Both the position numbers and the translations under genes were made by a program. From NCBI GenBank assembly GCA_032622095.1, contig CP136061.1:129902754-129966753 (forward strand): a stretch of DNA of 64,000 nt, given 5' to 3'. Under the pieces are notes generated by a model. The model did no database searches and had not been told where the DNA came from. It saw only the letters and a list, made by a program, of their open reading frames with translations. Source of the DNA: Siphonodentalium dalli (lineage: Eukaryota; Mollusca; Scaphopoda; Gadilida; Siphonodentaliidae). Positions 22,046-34,627 of this stretch are shown here, one piece after another. Within the stretch, counting starts at the first letter, position 1. Every line of letters starts with the position of its first letter.

Positions 22046-22458
22046 ATACATAATAAACAATTAATTTTTAGCCGTATCCATGTGTTCCTGCACATAGACC
22101 TGCAAAACAAGCTAGATAAAAGTTACTTTGTAATCTGGCACCTGAAACTACCAACATTATTTATGAACATATCCCAATTTTAAGACTGAAATTTCATGTT
22201 TCCTCAAATTTAATGTAAACATGTTTAGTGGAGTAGATTAGTAACAAAATTGTCCACTTTGTGACTTAAACATGAAATTTTGCACATATGTACATATTCA
22301 CATACTATTGATATTAGATATGGAGCCACGCTGATATTTCACTTTAACCCCTCTTTTAAGGGGTTTTCCGAATTTAAAGAGCGTTTCATGATTAGATAAT
22401 TTATTAAATGTCACAATTAATCTTACCATGGAATATGCGATTTAAGAGGGAGGCCAAG

Positions 22459-22805
22459 TGACCAGTTTTGAATGAAGATTTCCATGCAAATATGCGGAGC
22501 AAAAGTTAGTTACTGAGTGTGACTGGCTGTTCCGCTTGGAACTTATTCCATTATAATGCTGGTGTATTTATTTTTGAATTTTATATTGATTTTTAAAATG
22601 TAGGTCAAGTGATGTAATATTCCAGAAAACAATTATCAAAAAAATATTTATTGCAAAATTGTTAATTTACCAAGCGGACCCGCCAGATAAATACCTATTG
22701 TTTCCAATACATCAAGTCACACTCAGAAGTATGTGCAACTCTGTAACTTTTGCTCCGCAGATTTGCATGGAAATTCTCATTCAAAATTGTTCAGAACAAT
22801 TGACC
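22459..22805. repeat. Palindrome with ~75 bp arms
   Basis: Arms at about 22459-22530 and 22706-22800 share atttccatgcaaat and gcggagcaaaagtta in opposite directions. A C run follows at 22803-22816. Confidence 0.75.
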
Positions 22806-23224
22806 CCCCCCCCCCCTTTTAAAATTAGGAATATACAGGAAGTATGACCGAGATATAATAGCACATTTTTAGGGTGAATTTGGAACTCCCCGTCCAAGAT
22901 GACCGTCAAAATAGCAGCCGTAAGTAGAAAATTTTACTTTTTTCACTAATATATTATCAGTTTCTGCTGTATGAAGCCGGTTTGGAAATGTGACATTATT
23001 GTGTAATGTTCATGTTAACGGATCACTGGAGCAATGACGATATACCATTCGTCGGATCCCAGCCCATTCCGATCCCACAATAGTTCGATTTTAGAGAACG
23101 CAGTATGAAATTTCACCAAAAATTACCATTGATATTCTAGTTATTTTTCCAACAAGAAATGAACAGAACTGTGCAAAGTAATTGGGGCATACCATTACTC
23201 ACGAATATTTCAACTCATTCGAAC

Positions 23225-23454
23225 CAAAATTGTTACTTGGGCTCAATATCGCTGTCAAAATTGCTGTCAAAATATTGAAAATGGTAAATATTGTCCCATC
23301 GTGCCATACAATTGCTTAAAAGTTATGGTTGATGAATACAAAATTGTTACTTGGGTTCAATATCGCTGTCAAAATTGCTGTCAAATATTTAAAATGGTAA
23401 ATATTGTCCCATCGTGACATACAATTGCTTAAAAGTTATGGTTGATGAATACAA
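23225..23454 (+). repeat. 114 bp direct duplication
   Basis: Two copies starting at 23225 and 23339, each beginning caaaattgttacttggg and ending ttatggttgatgaataca, with only a few differences. Confidence 0.9.
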
Positions 23455-24189
23455 TTGGCTATTCTGTCTTATATACATTAAATACTTAAATTTATGATGC
23501 ATCTTGGATAAGTGTTACTATTTCATTACCAAAAGTATTGGAATGTTCTCTCAAAATCGGCAAAAAAAAATCATCTTTCATGGTTGGACTTACCTTGGAG
23601 TTATTGTTTTGATCCGTCTTAACTCCATCACAATAGGGTGTTTTTAGAGGAAAAACATACTGAAGATGGCTTGCAAAATGTCCACAAAATATGGTAGTAA
23701 AGTTTATATTTTCAAATATATACCGAACACATTATTCTCTGCTCTTCTGTAAAGGGAGCACATTGTGATTCAGTTGGTTGGTTATTAAACATTTTACTTA
23801 ATCAACTGACAACCGAATGTTCTATTCTCTGGTTTATCAGTACCTTATGCGGCACAACAATTTCATTTAAAATCATAGTCTGTAATTTTGCCGAACAGGT
23901 CTTAGGATTCTGGCGAATTTTTAACGAGCAGAACTCTGAAACTGTATTGGGAGCGGCATAATTATTTACCTACTCTGGCCCAATATCATTTTAGGTAAGT
24001 GGGTGTCTTGACACCTTGCACACAAAAGCACGCTAGGATGACTGAGAAAAGCCAGAGTAATGCATTGACAGGTGGGACAGAATCCCTTTTTGAAAGTCAA
24101 ACAAGGAGATTGGTGAACCGTTGCTTAATAACATCAAATTCTGGGACAATGGCATCTAGATTGATTGACTGATGTCAGCAAAACCTATA

Positions 24190-24800
24190 CTTCACCAGCG
24201 ACCATATAGTCACTATATGTATTCATATTCACCACATTCGTGATCATACAGTACTTCTTGTTTGCATATAACTTGGGCATACAATCACTACCTGTACAGA
24301 TATTGTCACATACATGGCCATATATCCACTAAATATATAGATACACAATGCAACCATAACAATATAGTCACTCCGGGTTTTCATATACAACTCGCCAATT
24401 GCCATACAACCCTTTAAAATATACCAATGCTCCGTACGCATGGCCATTCACACTCCATGGTTCAATATACTTCTCAATATAGACACTTCAGTCACTCACT
24501 GTACACACGCACACCATATTTACTCCTTGTTTACCAGTTCACCTCACCATTGACCATACGATCACTCCATATGGGTCACACACATGGCCATGTATCCACT
24601 GAATATATACAATGTACATATATACCCCACCATACCTATTATAGAGTCATTACAGGTATACAACTACACCCCATCATTGGCCATACATAGCTTCTAGATA
24701 TAGCAATACAACGCATATCACCTCACCATTGGCCATACAGTCACTGTCGCTATACTGTATACCTTTTCGTACACCCATTAACATATACCCAATAAAGATA
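24190..24800. repeat. Degenerate minisatellite, block 1
   Basis: Irregular repeats of about 40-46 bp built on catacagtcactcc, gtatacatattca and ccaccatgaccat-like words. Same family as 26440-27540. Open frames here come from the repeat and are not genes. Confidence 0.65.
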
Positions 24801-25045
24801 TACATATACACCATATTCATAATCATAGATTAATTGCGACATTTAATAAATTATATAATTAAGAAACGCTCTTTAAATTCAGAAAACCCATTAAAAGAGG
24901 GGTTAGAGTGAAATTTCAGCGTGGATCCATATCTAATATCAATTAGTACATGAATGAGTACACATGTGCAAAGTTTCACGCGTTAGTCACAAATTGAACA
25001 ATTGCCTTGAAAATTTAAATCTACTCTACTAACACGTTGGACCCT

Positions 25046-26439
25046 TAAACGAATTCGTAAAAAAGAACCCACAAGTATTTGTGTTTGCCACAAGATCAGT
25101 TAGTTATAAAAATCATATTGAAGGAACAAGTCCATATCCGAGAAACGCTCGAGTGCCAATGAATTAACTGACTAAACGCTAGTCTACATTCGCCTATGAG
25201 ACATGCTCTCAGTCGAGCTTATTTACAGCTCGCCCTTCTAAACTGCCTCCGAAAAAAAGACGAATTCGCCATCTCAGGTTTAGCCTCCGTAATGCTGGAT
25301 TAGTCTGACCATCGAATTATATGCGTAAAACGCAAACAAATAGCGAATTTGACACACTTATCTCCACAAACTTTAGAGGCACATGCTAGCTGTCGTAATT
25401 ATTCATTTTCGCAATCGCTAGAACGCGGCGGTCCCCATTAAGAAAGTAAGATTAATTATCTCACAGATGCAGAGACACCACTGCTGAACCATTGGTCTGG
25501 CTGGACCGGTGGTTGCTATTAGTGTGTGGGGTCAACAAATACACTCCTAATTATGATACAAACTTCGCAACGAATTATCAGTAACTATACGCACTCTATA
25601 TATCCCACGGAAATAACGGGATACACCGGGAGTTAATCTGTTCTCTTAGTACAATTGCAAATAATATATAAAACGTTCGCTATGAGCTGTGTGCTACGTA
25701 CGTTCTACAATTGCGAACATTTGTCTGGGTATTTACCCAAAATTGACAAATTTCGTGATTGATTGAATGGATAGGGTTAAGAATCGGGACGCATTTTGGT
25801 AATTTAAGTAACAGGATGGCCACGTCTTATACCACAATGGAGACAAATGTTCATTATTGTCAATAATATCGATATCGAGGGAATCCTCTTCAATCAGAAT
25901 CAAGATGGCCCCCAAAATGGCCAACAAGAAATGGAATCTGAAATTGATTTTTCGACCAACCAAATTATAAAACACACAGAATGATGCATACATGCTCTAC
26001 TGCAAATGCATGTACGGACCTCCATAGCATGCATGTTCCATGTGAACCTTATCGGCCAACAAGTATCTTTATTATCAACACCAAACATTAACAAGTTTTT
26101 TTTTCCACCGAATTTTAGAGGTCATGCAGTCCATGCAGAAGGTCGAACATTATTATGGTCTGAGCAGCTGTGAATAAAATCTTGCATAATTTACATATTG
26201 CCAACACCAATAATCCAATTGATGAGACGCGGTTATATGGTTAACACAGTAGTGAATCTCGGTATACCCATTTTATTGGCGTGTCAATAAACACGTTTTC
26301 CTCACTAGTCGTCGGATTGTAATTCAATCCTGCTAGAATCGCCAAAATAATTTTGGTGTCTCTTTGTTTTCATAACAAAGAGACCACAAACAATGTCAAA
26401 TGAAATGACAAGCCCCAACCCAGGCCGAGCATGCATGTA
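25046..26439. other. No gene recognised
   Basis: A+T-rich sequence with only short open frames that lack recognisable motifs. Confidence 0.5.
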
Positions 26440-27540
26440 CTAGTACACGTACATCACACATATAACCATAGTCATTTCATATCTACATAAACGCCACACA
26501 AATGACAATATAGTCACTCTCTTTTCGCCATGCGTCACCATGCAAGCATACCGGATATCATCGTACACCCCACCATGACTGCGTAGTCACTCCCTGTATA
26601 CATATTCAACAAATTTACGAGCATGCAGTCACTTCCAGTATACCTATTCACCTCTCCCATGATCATACGACCTCTCCCTGCATCCATGTTCTCCCCACCA
26701 TGGTCATATAGCCACTAATATATACATATTAACCCACCATGACCATACAGTTAAGCCAGGTATACATTTACACCTCGCCGATGGTCATATAACTGCCCAA
26801 CACAACATACAAATATACCACGCACATTACCATCCATTCACTCCAGACTTTCACATATACACCATCTTCGTGTAATTAAGGCTTATATTCGCAAACTCGC
26901 CGTAAGCTCACACACGCCATCAATGAGCATAAAGCCTCTCCCTGTATACTAGTATACACCACCAACAATACAGCCCCGCCAGGTGTATCAATACACACCA
27001 TAATGACCAAACGGTCACTCTTTATATAATGCATATGCTCATAACCATGATTATACAACCACTTCATATATAACACACTCATGACAAGGCACACGCTGTG
27101 CATGCCCGCACAACACATCCATGACCATACAGCTGCACCGAGTATACTTGTGCACCCACACATGAGTCACTCCTTGTATACATATTCACACGCGACCATT
27201 CACTGACAGAGCCACGAACGGTATGCCTATACCCCTTCCATTGGTCTTGCAATCACACTAGATCTACAGGTACACCAGCATATGGTGCATGGAGCCACTC
27301 ATTGCCTATTCACACCATTCACTCGTATATTCCTGCACCTCCAGCTACTCCAACTATGCATATATAATCCAATCAGGAACATCCAGTACTTCCATGTACA
27401 CACATCCATGATCATGCAGCCACCCATTTATCCATACCCCAAGTGCATGCTCTTAGATCAGCCACCACATGTTTTCATTACAATGCAGACACGCCAAGTT
27501 TACACATGCAGCATACCATAACAATACAACACCTTCCTGT
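26440..27540. repeat. Degenerate minisatellite, block 2
   Basis: The same 40-46 bp word pattern as block 1 over about 1.1 kb, with strongly drifted copies. It lies outside the 2.8 kb inverted-repeat element, so the two blocks are independent or the element boundary is older. Confidence 0.65.
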
Positions 27541-30317
27541 ATACAAATAACCGGAGATCTCACAAAATGTTTACAATTTAGGGTAAATTTCCATATTTCA
27601 GCAGTCATCTTGGCCGCCATATGGATCTTTCCACAGCTGTCAATCAAATAATGGCTGCATTGAAAATTCTGCTGCCACCTTTCTTCACCATAATTTACCC
27701 TACCGCAATTAGCTGTGTGAGCCAATGAGATAATTGCATTATACAGCCTGGAGCAGCGGTTGCTTCCGCGAAGAGGCGGTTAGACAAAAAGACTCATTTT
27801 ACCAGCTTACTCGATGTCGCTTTGATTTTGTTTTGTACGAAAAATAGCAGATATCGTTACAACGATGTTGAATCCTTTAAATTTTCTCAACATTTAGATG
27901 GTGAAAAGTTGTAGGTATGGACAACGTAAAAGCGACTCGCGATATCAACACCTGATTCCGGACGTTATTTGTGTGCCCTTTGTGAAGCCAAAGACGATCG
28001 AATGTGTCTTGGGTTACTCTGAGTTTTCTGAAAACAATGAGTATTGGTTTCATGTAAGTTGACACAACATAATAATATAACAGTAACAGTATGCGGAAGC
28101 TTCGTCCTATAGGCTTTTGGGATTAGTAAATTATGAAGATTGGAAATGTCACGCTGAGCCAGAGAGGTGACAAATGGAAATATGATGAGGGTATTAGGAG
28201 GAAGTGCTAGATAAGCTAATTAGTTAACGCTATCAAATCAAACTAAGTACACATTTGAGATAATGGACCACATAGTGTTATAAACTCCAATGGATGATTT
28301 GTTGGGGAAAGAGGAACACTAAAATGGCCAAAGTATATGGCAGCACCTGTTAAACTCACCTGTTGTCGATTAATACAGGCTGATTAGGGCGCCTCTTCCT
28401 GGTAGCTTTCGGATTTGTGATGGCTAGATTTGGTGCATTATACAGCGTTTATTGGTATATTTTGTGAATAAATGGTATTCATGATATGTATACGTGGACT
28501 TGCATACACAAACATTATGACAGACCAATGGAATACAAGGGAACTGTGATATGAAAAATAATTTCTCAATATACTGAAACATGTTTGTTCTATACGCATA
28601 ATGTGCCAATTATGAAGAATATTAATTGTTATTATAACATGGAACACTTTTTGATACCAGTAGTGTGCATCTTCGAAAAAGTACAAAAAACTGACTACAA
28701 CGGATGAAAACATGAAAAGTCCTCGAATTTTTATTGAAATAGGGAAATTGTATGGTACACCATCGATAAATTGATAGATCGTGTGTCTATTGTGAAGAGA
28801 TATATTATAATAACATTGAATATTTATTATGGGTTACATAGCCAGCTTGACATGATATCCATGCATACATACATTCAGTGTTAAATTGGCTATATTTAAA
28901 CAACTTTTTTGTTGTCATATCATACATAATATACTGAGATTTATATTTGCGGCATGATGCTATAAATTTATCCGTGATTATAACAATGTTTTTCATTTAG
29001 CATGACACTTGTCATAATTTTCACATTTAATGGCAAAACGAACGCGTGTTCTCTGATTTAGATATATTAAAGAGTTCAGTGATCTTTCTGTCTGTTCTGG
29101 TCTGTTTGCAATTTTTCGATTTTGATTTCAACCAAATTTGGTGTGGTGTCTTGGCCCAAGTTGGGGTACCCCGGCAGATGTTATAACGGCCTTATTTTTT
29201 AAATTAAAATTTTTAAACAAATAATTTTTTTTATAATTAGGTTTTCAAAATTTTAAATTATTTTAGCAAGATGTTTCAATCTAAAAATCTAAACAGAAAA
29301 TAAAAAAAATAAAAATTTAATTTAAAAAAAAATTATTATCTTTTTTTTGTTGAACAGCAGATCAAAGTTCAATCTAACTAAACAATAAAAAAATAAAAAA
29401 ATTATTTTTAAATCAAACTGGGTAAAAGATCAAAATGTGCACAAATCATATACATGGGTCTGTTTCAGCTAGTTAACAAAAGGGCAAGTGCTGATGTGTT
29501 CACTTCGGAGGTTGATCTCAGGTAACAGACAATATTTATGTGGATAAAGTCTTTTTACCAGTGGGTGGTACTACCGCTGTGAATGTAGCCTCTGTGGAAA
29601 GCTCCATTGGAGCTCTGTGTCGGATTTTTGTCTTCAACTCTGAAGATCGTGTAGAACTGGTAAATGGTGTGGAAAGCATAACCGGTTATGACATTTTTGT
29701 ACTAAACTGATGCATATCAAACAAAATGGCAGCCATGATAGACGCCATCTTGTCTGGGATCTATGCGGCTTCTTTGTTTTTGTTGGCATCTGGGAAACGG
29801 TTAGAAGAGAGCGGCTAATTAAGAATATGGGCGGTGTCAACTGGATACTTTGGTGCAAAGATCAACTATGCGTACATGTTCTGGAAACAGGATGTTAACT
29901 TTCTCTGACTGTTTGATATAGTTGCCCTTGGTGATAAAATATTTACAACCATAGACACCCAAGTGTATAGAGAAACTCACCATTTTGTTCGGTATATGAC
30001 AGGTCCTCACTATTCAAATGCACTCCTTTCCAATGTCCCCTACCCCTAAACAAATGCGATCGAAAACAAACTGGTAATTAAGAGAGATTACAATTTGCCA
30101 ATTTCCATACTTTACAAACAGATCTCGCAGCAAAATTGTTGTGTGGCCAGAAAGAAGCACACTGCACACATTAAGAATAACATAAGTTGTTTGAACATTT
30201 TGTCTAGGTTGAGCCCATATTTGTCCTATGTTGGCTGGACTATAAAGGGGGTGCAAATGCAAATGGGAACTTCCCGATGGGTGCGCATTAAGAGACTAAG
30301 GTGGACACCCAACTGAA
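27541..30317. other. No gene recognised; A/T tracts
   Basis: Only short open frames without motifs. 29090-29190 is a dispersed repeat (aaccaaatttggtgtggtg, ggggtaccccgg) related in inverted orientation to 36150-36240. 29195-29420 is a low-complexity A/T tract. Confidence 0.5.
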
Positions 30318-30482
30318 ATATAGTAGGTTATTTTTCAGTATTATAGGACCGGAACTGTATATTGAAGGTAATCATAAAACAGTGTAAACCATGGGTGGGG
30401 GGCACTCAAGGTTTGCACAGTTTGATGATTACCTTTAATCTACAGTTCCGGTCCTATAATACTGAAAAATAACGTACTATAT
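30318..30482. mobile_element. Hairpin MITE, 73 bp arms
   Basis: Two ~73 bp arms, nearly perfect inverted copies (about five mismatches), separated by a short G-rich spacer near 30391-30409. The arms share ttttcagtattatagg and accggaactgta. Ends lie in tata, so a TA target duplication is possible. No coding capacity. Confidence 0.85.
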
Positions 30483-30746
30483 ATTTGATTTAACAAACGC
30501 ACACGAATACGACACCCATGTGCAGACGCATCACTCCCCCGAATAAACATAACGAAAGATCTTCCATGTGCAGACCTGTCCGAAAGATGTGGGTATTATC
30601 AAACTTGTACAGTGATCTAGCTGAAGTCCTGAAGTGTCTTCCACAACTGTCCTACATTGAACACCAATCCAAACTGACAGAACCAGCTTCAACAATTATT
30701 TATGGAAATGTTAGGCGATCTGCACCACGCCACCGTCCTAAATATA

Positions 30747-31071
30747 GCTGAAGGGGTCACTCTCACCAACAAAAGTGCTGAAGGGTTCACAGGATTATCA
30801 AAATGTGCTGAAGGGTACACATGGTTTGAAATCTCGTTCTAAAGGACATTCAGTTTTCGTATCTGCCATGATTTCTGTTAGAGAATAATTGTTTACGTTC
30901 CAATGAATATTAAAATATACTGAAAACAAACTGCTAATGGGCGCCAGACTTTCATAAACACAATATAAGTAATGGTGTTCGTGCTGATCACAAACCCTGT
31001 GTACCCATCAGCACATTTTCAAACCATGTGTACCCTTCAGCACTTTTTTTGGCGAGAGTGACCCCTTCAGC
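30747..31071. mobile_element. 325 bp MITE with 9 bp target duplication
   Basis: Perfect 18 bp terminal inverted repeats (GCTGAAGGGGTCACTCTC at the left) continue into imperfect arms of about 85 bp. It is flanked on both sides by CTAAATATA (30738-30746 and 31072-31080). A 9 bp duplication fits Mutator-like and some other DNA transposon superfamilies. The arms contain internal gtgctgaagggt repeats. Non-autonomous; no protein. Confidence 0.92.
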
Positions 31072-31082
31072 CTAAATATAAT

Positions 31083-32590
31083 ATGATCACGTACGTAAAC
31101 GTAATATGCGCCCGCTTGTTATTGTTCATGGGATTATCGGATTAATTGTTATCAGTATAGAAGGATTTGATGATAAACCCTGAGGGTGGATACACATGCA
31201 TGTAATCTCTATAATTATCGTGTATTTGGCGTTTTACATGGATCATACAGACGATGTAATATGTGTCTACTGACAACCCAATCATTGCCTATGTGTTTAA
31301 CGCACTGAGCTCTAGTTCCAATTAAGTCATTTAAGTAAAACATATCATATTGTACCTTCTTGCCAAGATTATTCCGACCGATACATTAAACTAAGTCCCT
31401 TCGCGATTTGAAGCTTTCGAGACCCCACCCAAACAGGCATCATGGTTGAAAATGTTCTACATCAAGCCCGTATATGCCATACGTATGGCTTCTAGTGTTC
31501 GTGCATTAATAAAATGCCAGATATCACACAGACTTGACCAATTTCCGCATCCGTAAGAGAAGACATCTTTTGGACTGGCCTTTAATGTACTGATAGAAGA
31601 CAATTTGACTTCGTTTAGCACTACTCACTTGTCTGGCCTGTTAACAGTGAACCGCTCGCGCGCAGGTGATTAGTTTCGTCAATTATTGGTGTGGACATGT
31701 AAAATACATGTACTTTACATACATAAATTACATGCATGTGTGTATCCACCCTTATAATGGGACACAAGAAAATGATATATACAAGGTATGTAAATAATTA
31801 CATATAACGTAAATGTGGATATTTAGCCTGCCATGTAATACGAGTCTCAGCTGTCTGGCCATCGACGCAGTCCTGTCTGGAATTTTGCGCGCCGGTGTAG
31901 GTAGTGAAGTCATGATGTACGTCTTGATGTCATGACGCTTTACTGGTTTCCCCAAGAAGCAATCGTAAAACGACTCTGCGATCTTTCAATCGGAACTTAA
32001 AGTTTCCGTTTGTCGGCCTTGAACTTTGAGAATATTTCATCAATATTTTAGGCGGAAATACCGTTAGAAAATTTAAGATAATATGTAAACGGCCAGCAAG
32101 GTCGCTAGATTTCTCTAAAAAGATCGGGCGCTAATATGATCATACGTAAACGCAATTTGCGCCCGTTTGTTACTGTTCATGGGATTATCGGATAAATTTT
32201 TATCTTTAGACCGTAACGGGACACAAGACAATTATATATATGACAATATGTAAATACTCACATATAACGTAACTGTTTGCCAGATGCACACGTCGTTTAT
32301 CCTGACCGTGTAACACGTGTCTCAGCTGGCTGGCCATCGACGCAGTCCTGTGTCTGGAGTTTTGCGCGTCGATGTATAGGTCGTGACGTCCTGATGCACG
32401 TCTTGATGTCATGACGCCTTGACTGGTTTTGCAAAAAGTTATCTTAAAAGGACTATGCGATCTTTCAATCGGAACTTGTAGTTTCACTTTGTCGGCCTTG
32501 AACTTAGAGAATAATTCATCAATCTTTTAAGCGAAAATACCGTTAGAAAATGGAAGATAATATATAAACGACCAGTAATGCCCCTATATT
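31083..32590 (+). repeat. Diverged direct duplication
   Basis: 31083-31170 plus 31741-32136 match 32137-32590 (shared: gttcatgggattatcgg, tggccatcgacgcagtcctg, gcgatctttcaatcggaact). The left copy has about 570 bp extra (31171-31740). No gene seen in either copy. Confidence 0.85.
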
Positions 32591-33717
32591 CCTCTTTCGG
32601 GGCAAATATTTTTGATAATTTTATAAAATATGTAAACAAATCTTTTTCATGCAATTTCACTTTTTTGTTAACCAGAGCTTTGGTTTAATTTACATTCAAT
32701 TTTTGAAAATATATTTGGCTTTAGGAGCATGATGTTCCTACATATGATGAAGTATAGCTAACAGTTGCTAGATCAAACTTTTTTATTTTTGCCCTGGAGC
32801 ATTTTGCCCAATTACACATTTCGAGGTGGCATTAATCAATACAAAATGGCGGCCGTCGCCGACAATCATTTTTTGGACTCCGCTGACCTTTGAATTATGA
32901 ATAAATTATTCTACTTTAGGTAATTTAATCTATTTTTAGAGTGGGCTGAAAAGGTCGATTAGTATATCTCATATTCGCATACGTATACCCTAGGTCGCTT
33001 CGCTTCCGCGGCTTTGCCGCGGGAGAGCGGGCGCTATAAGCGAACAATTGACACATTTTATAGATTTTAAGACGTATGACTTAATATATATATTACACAA
33101 TTGTTATAATAGTTGAAACTCGAATTCATTGGGATGCGTGACTGGTATTTGAGTCCACTATCAGTGCTAATTCACCGACAGAATGACTGTCAAAATGCGA
33201 AATCTTTGACATCGCAACTTCGGTTTTGGTGACATCTAATTGAAGCTTGACACCCGAAATTCTGTTGAGTACCACCCCCCCCCCCCCATCTGATCGCGGG
33301 TTTTTGTTTTTTTTGTTTTTTGTTTTGCCGCACCGCTCTGTAATGTGAAACATTTTAAGATTACTGAAACCTACTTATTTTTCTTTTGATATACGCAATC
33401 TCAGCCATCGGCGGCAAATAATTATGCCCCCAACGAACTAACAATACAAACTACTAGTACGTAACTTCAAAAAGTGTATGATCAAATCGCATATTATGAG
33501 CCGGAATTTCCTCCAATATAGCGGAGTGAGCTATATATATCTATGGTCGCTTTCCCGTTGAGGGACCTTGACGCTGTACGAAAGTATGTTTTGAATAGTG
33601 GATACATTTATTCGATAAATGCATTAATCGGAGGGAGGATATGTTGTAAGTTATCGCGTGGTCCGGTTTGGTGATGCCTTCCTGGTTGGTGATACCAGGT
33701 ACACGGGGTGTTGGTAA
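32591..33717. other. No gene recognised
   Basis: Contains a G+C-rich hairpin CCGCGG-ctttg-CCGCGG (33006-33022), a C run (about 33274-33287) and a T tract (33301-33326). Open frames are short and lack motifs. Confidence 0.5.
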
Positions 33718-33734
33718 ACTTTATATATTTAAAA

Positions 33735-33900
33735 AAAATGTATTCTTACATTAGTCCAAACAGAAGTCCATATCCAATAAACAGATATGGGAATGTGTAT
33801 TGAACATCGTGTGTCATAACTAACACGAAATACATTAATTTTATATTTATCAAGCTTTCTTTAAAATTTAATTAGAACCAATTGCTTAAAATGATATATT
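33735..33900. repeat. Dispersed copy of the 20-22 kb repeat
   Basis: Shares gtccatatc, caataaacagatatggga and agaaccaattg with the alternating inverted repeats at 20293-22045. Confidence 0.7.
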
Positions 33901-34156
33901 TACATGCTTAACATGGCTCACTGTGAGCAAGCAGTTTAAGTGGTATGTTGTGAAATATGTTGACAACATAAGTGTTTAAGCTTCAAGCATAGCCTTCCAG
34001 TCCGTCATACTGATAAGTCGCCACTCATTGGTATTATCCCATGGCCCAGTACGCATGCCATCTTATAACCAGTGATCTCCTTTCGCAATCGCAACCAGAG
34101 CTTCCAAAACGCAATACTGAGCAAGTAAAGCTTCAACCATAATCAAATATTCTTCA

Positions 34157-34250
34157 GGGATGGAAACTGAAGATTCTTGCCGTATTCATGACGTTCATTG
34201 TGGCTTCAAAGTGCATGCCGGCATATTTACAGAGAATTGAGGATAGGATT
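34157..34250 (+). other. Candidate signal-peptide exon of the dermatopontin gene
   Basis: After an acceptor-like ttcttcag, the frame reads GWKLKILAVFMTFIVASKC followed by a hydrophilic stretch and a gtgagt donor at 34251. Basic start, 11-residue hydrophobic core and polar end look like a secretion signal. The exon ends in phase 0 and the dermatopontin exon at 36572 opens in phase 0. The only in-frame ATG is internal (34188), so either it starts there or the true ATG lies in an earlier exon. Speculative. Confidence 0.35.
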
Positions 34251-34627
34251 GTGAGTACAATTTACCACATGTACATCAGAATACCCTATCACGGCGACTA
34301 GTAATTATTAACCGACATCTACGAAACTAACTTCGAATTCACGTTTCAAATAATACGGAAAAAACCAGTTTAAAAGTGATTTCATTCAATTGTTTAAATG
34401 TTCTAAAATAGCCGTATTATTTTTTCTGTACTTCTCTGATTGAACTATTATGTTATACCCCCACCTCCTCACTCGAATATATACGGAAAGTTCAGGAAGA
34501 GTCCCGCGGTTTTGACGTCAATGTCACGGGTTGTCAACATCGCCGCACTGAAAGCATCTCTCGTATACCCATACATGAAGTCAGGAACCCGCTTGATGTA
34601 AAGTAAAAAATTGACTTTAAAATTATC

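Larger units (their letters stand above)
22217..25045. mobile_element. 2.8 kb element bounded by long inverted repeats
   Basis: About 215 bp at 22217-22432 is repeated inverted at 24824-25045 with moderate divergence; shared cores include gatattagatatgga, aacccctcttttaa and ctgaatttaaagagcg-like sequence. The interior has a palindrome (22459-22805), a tandem duplication (23225-23454) and a minisatellite (24190-24800), and no transposase was seen. It may be a non-autonomous DNA element; exact ends and target duplications could not be fixed. Confidence 0.6.
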
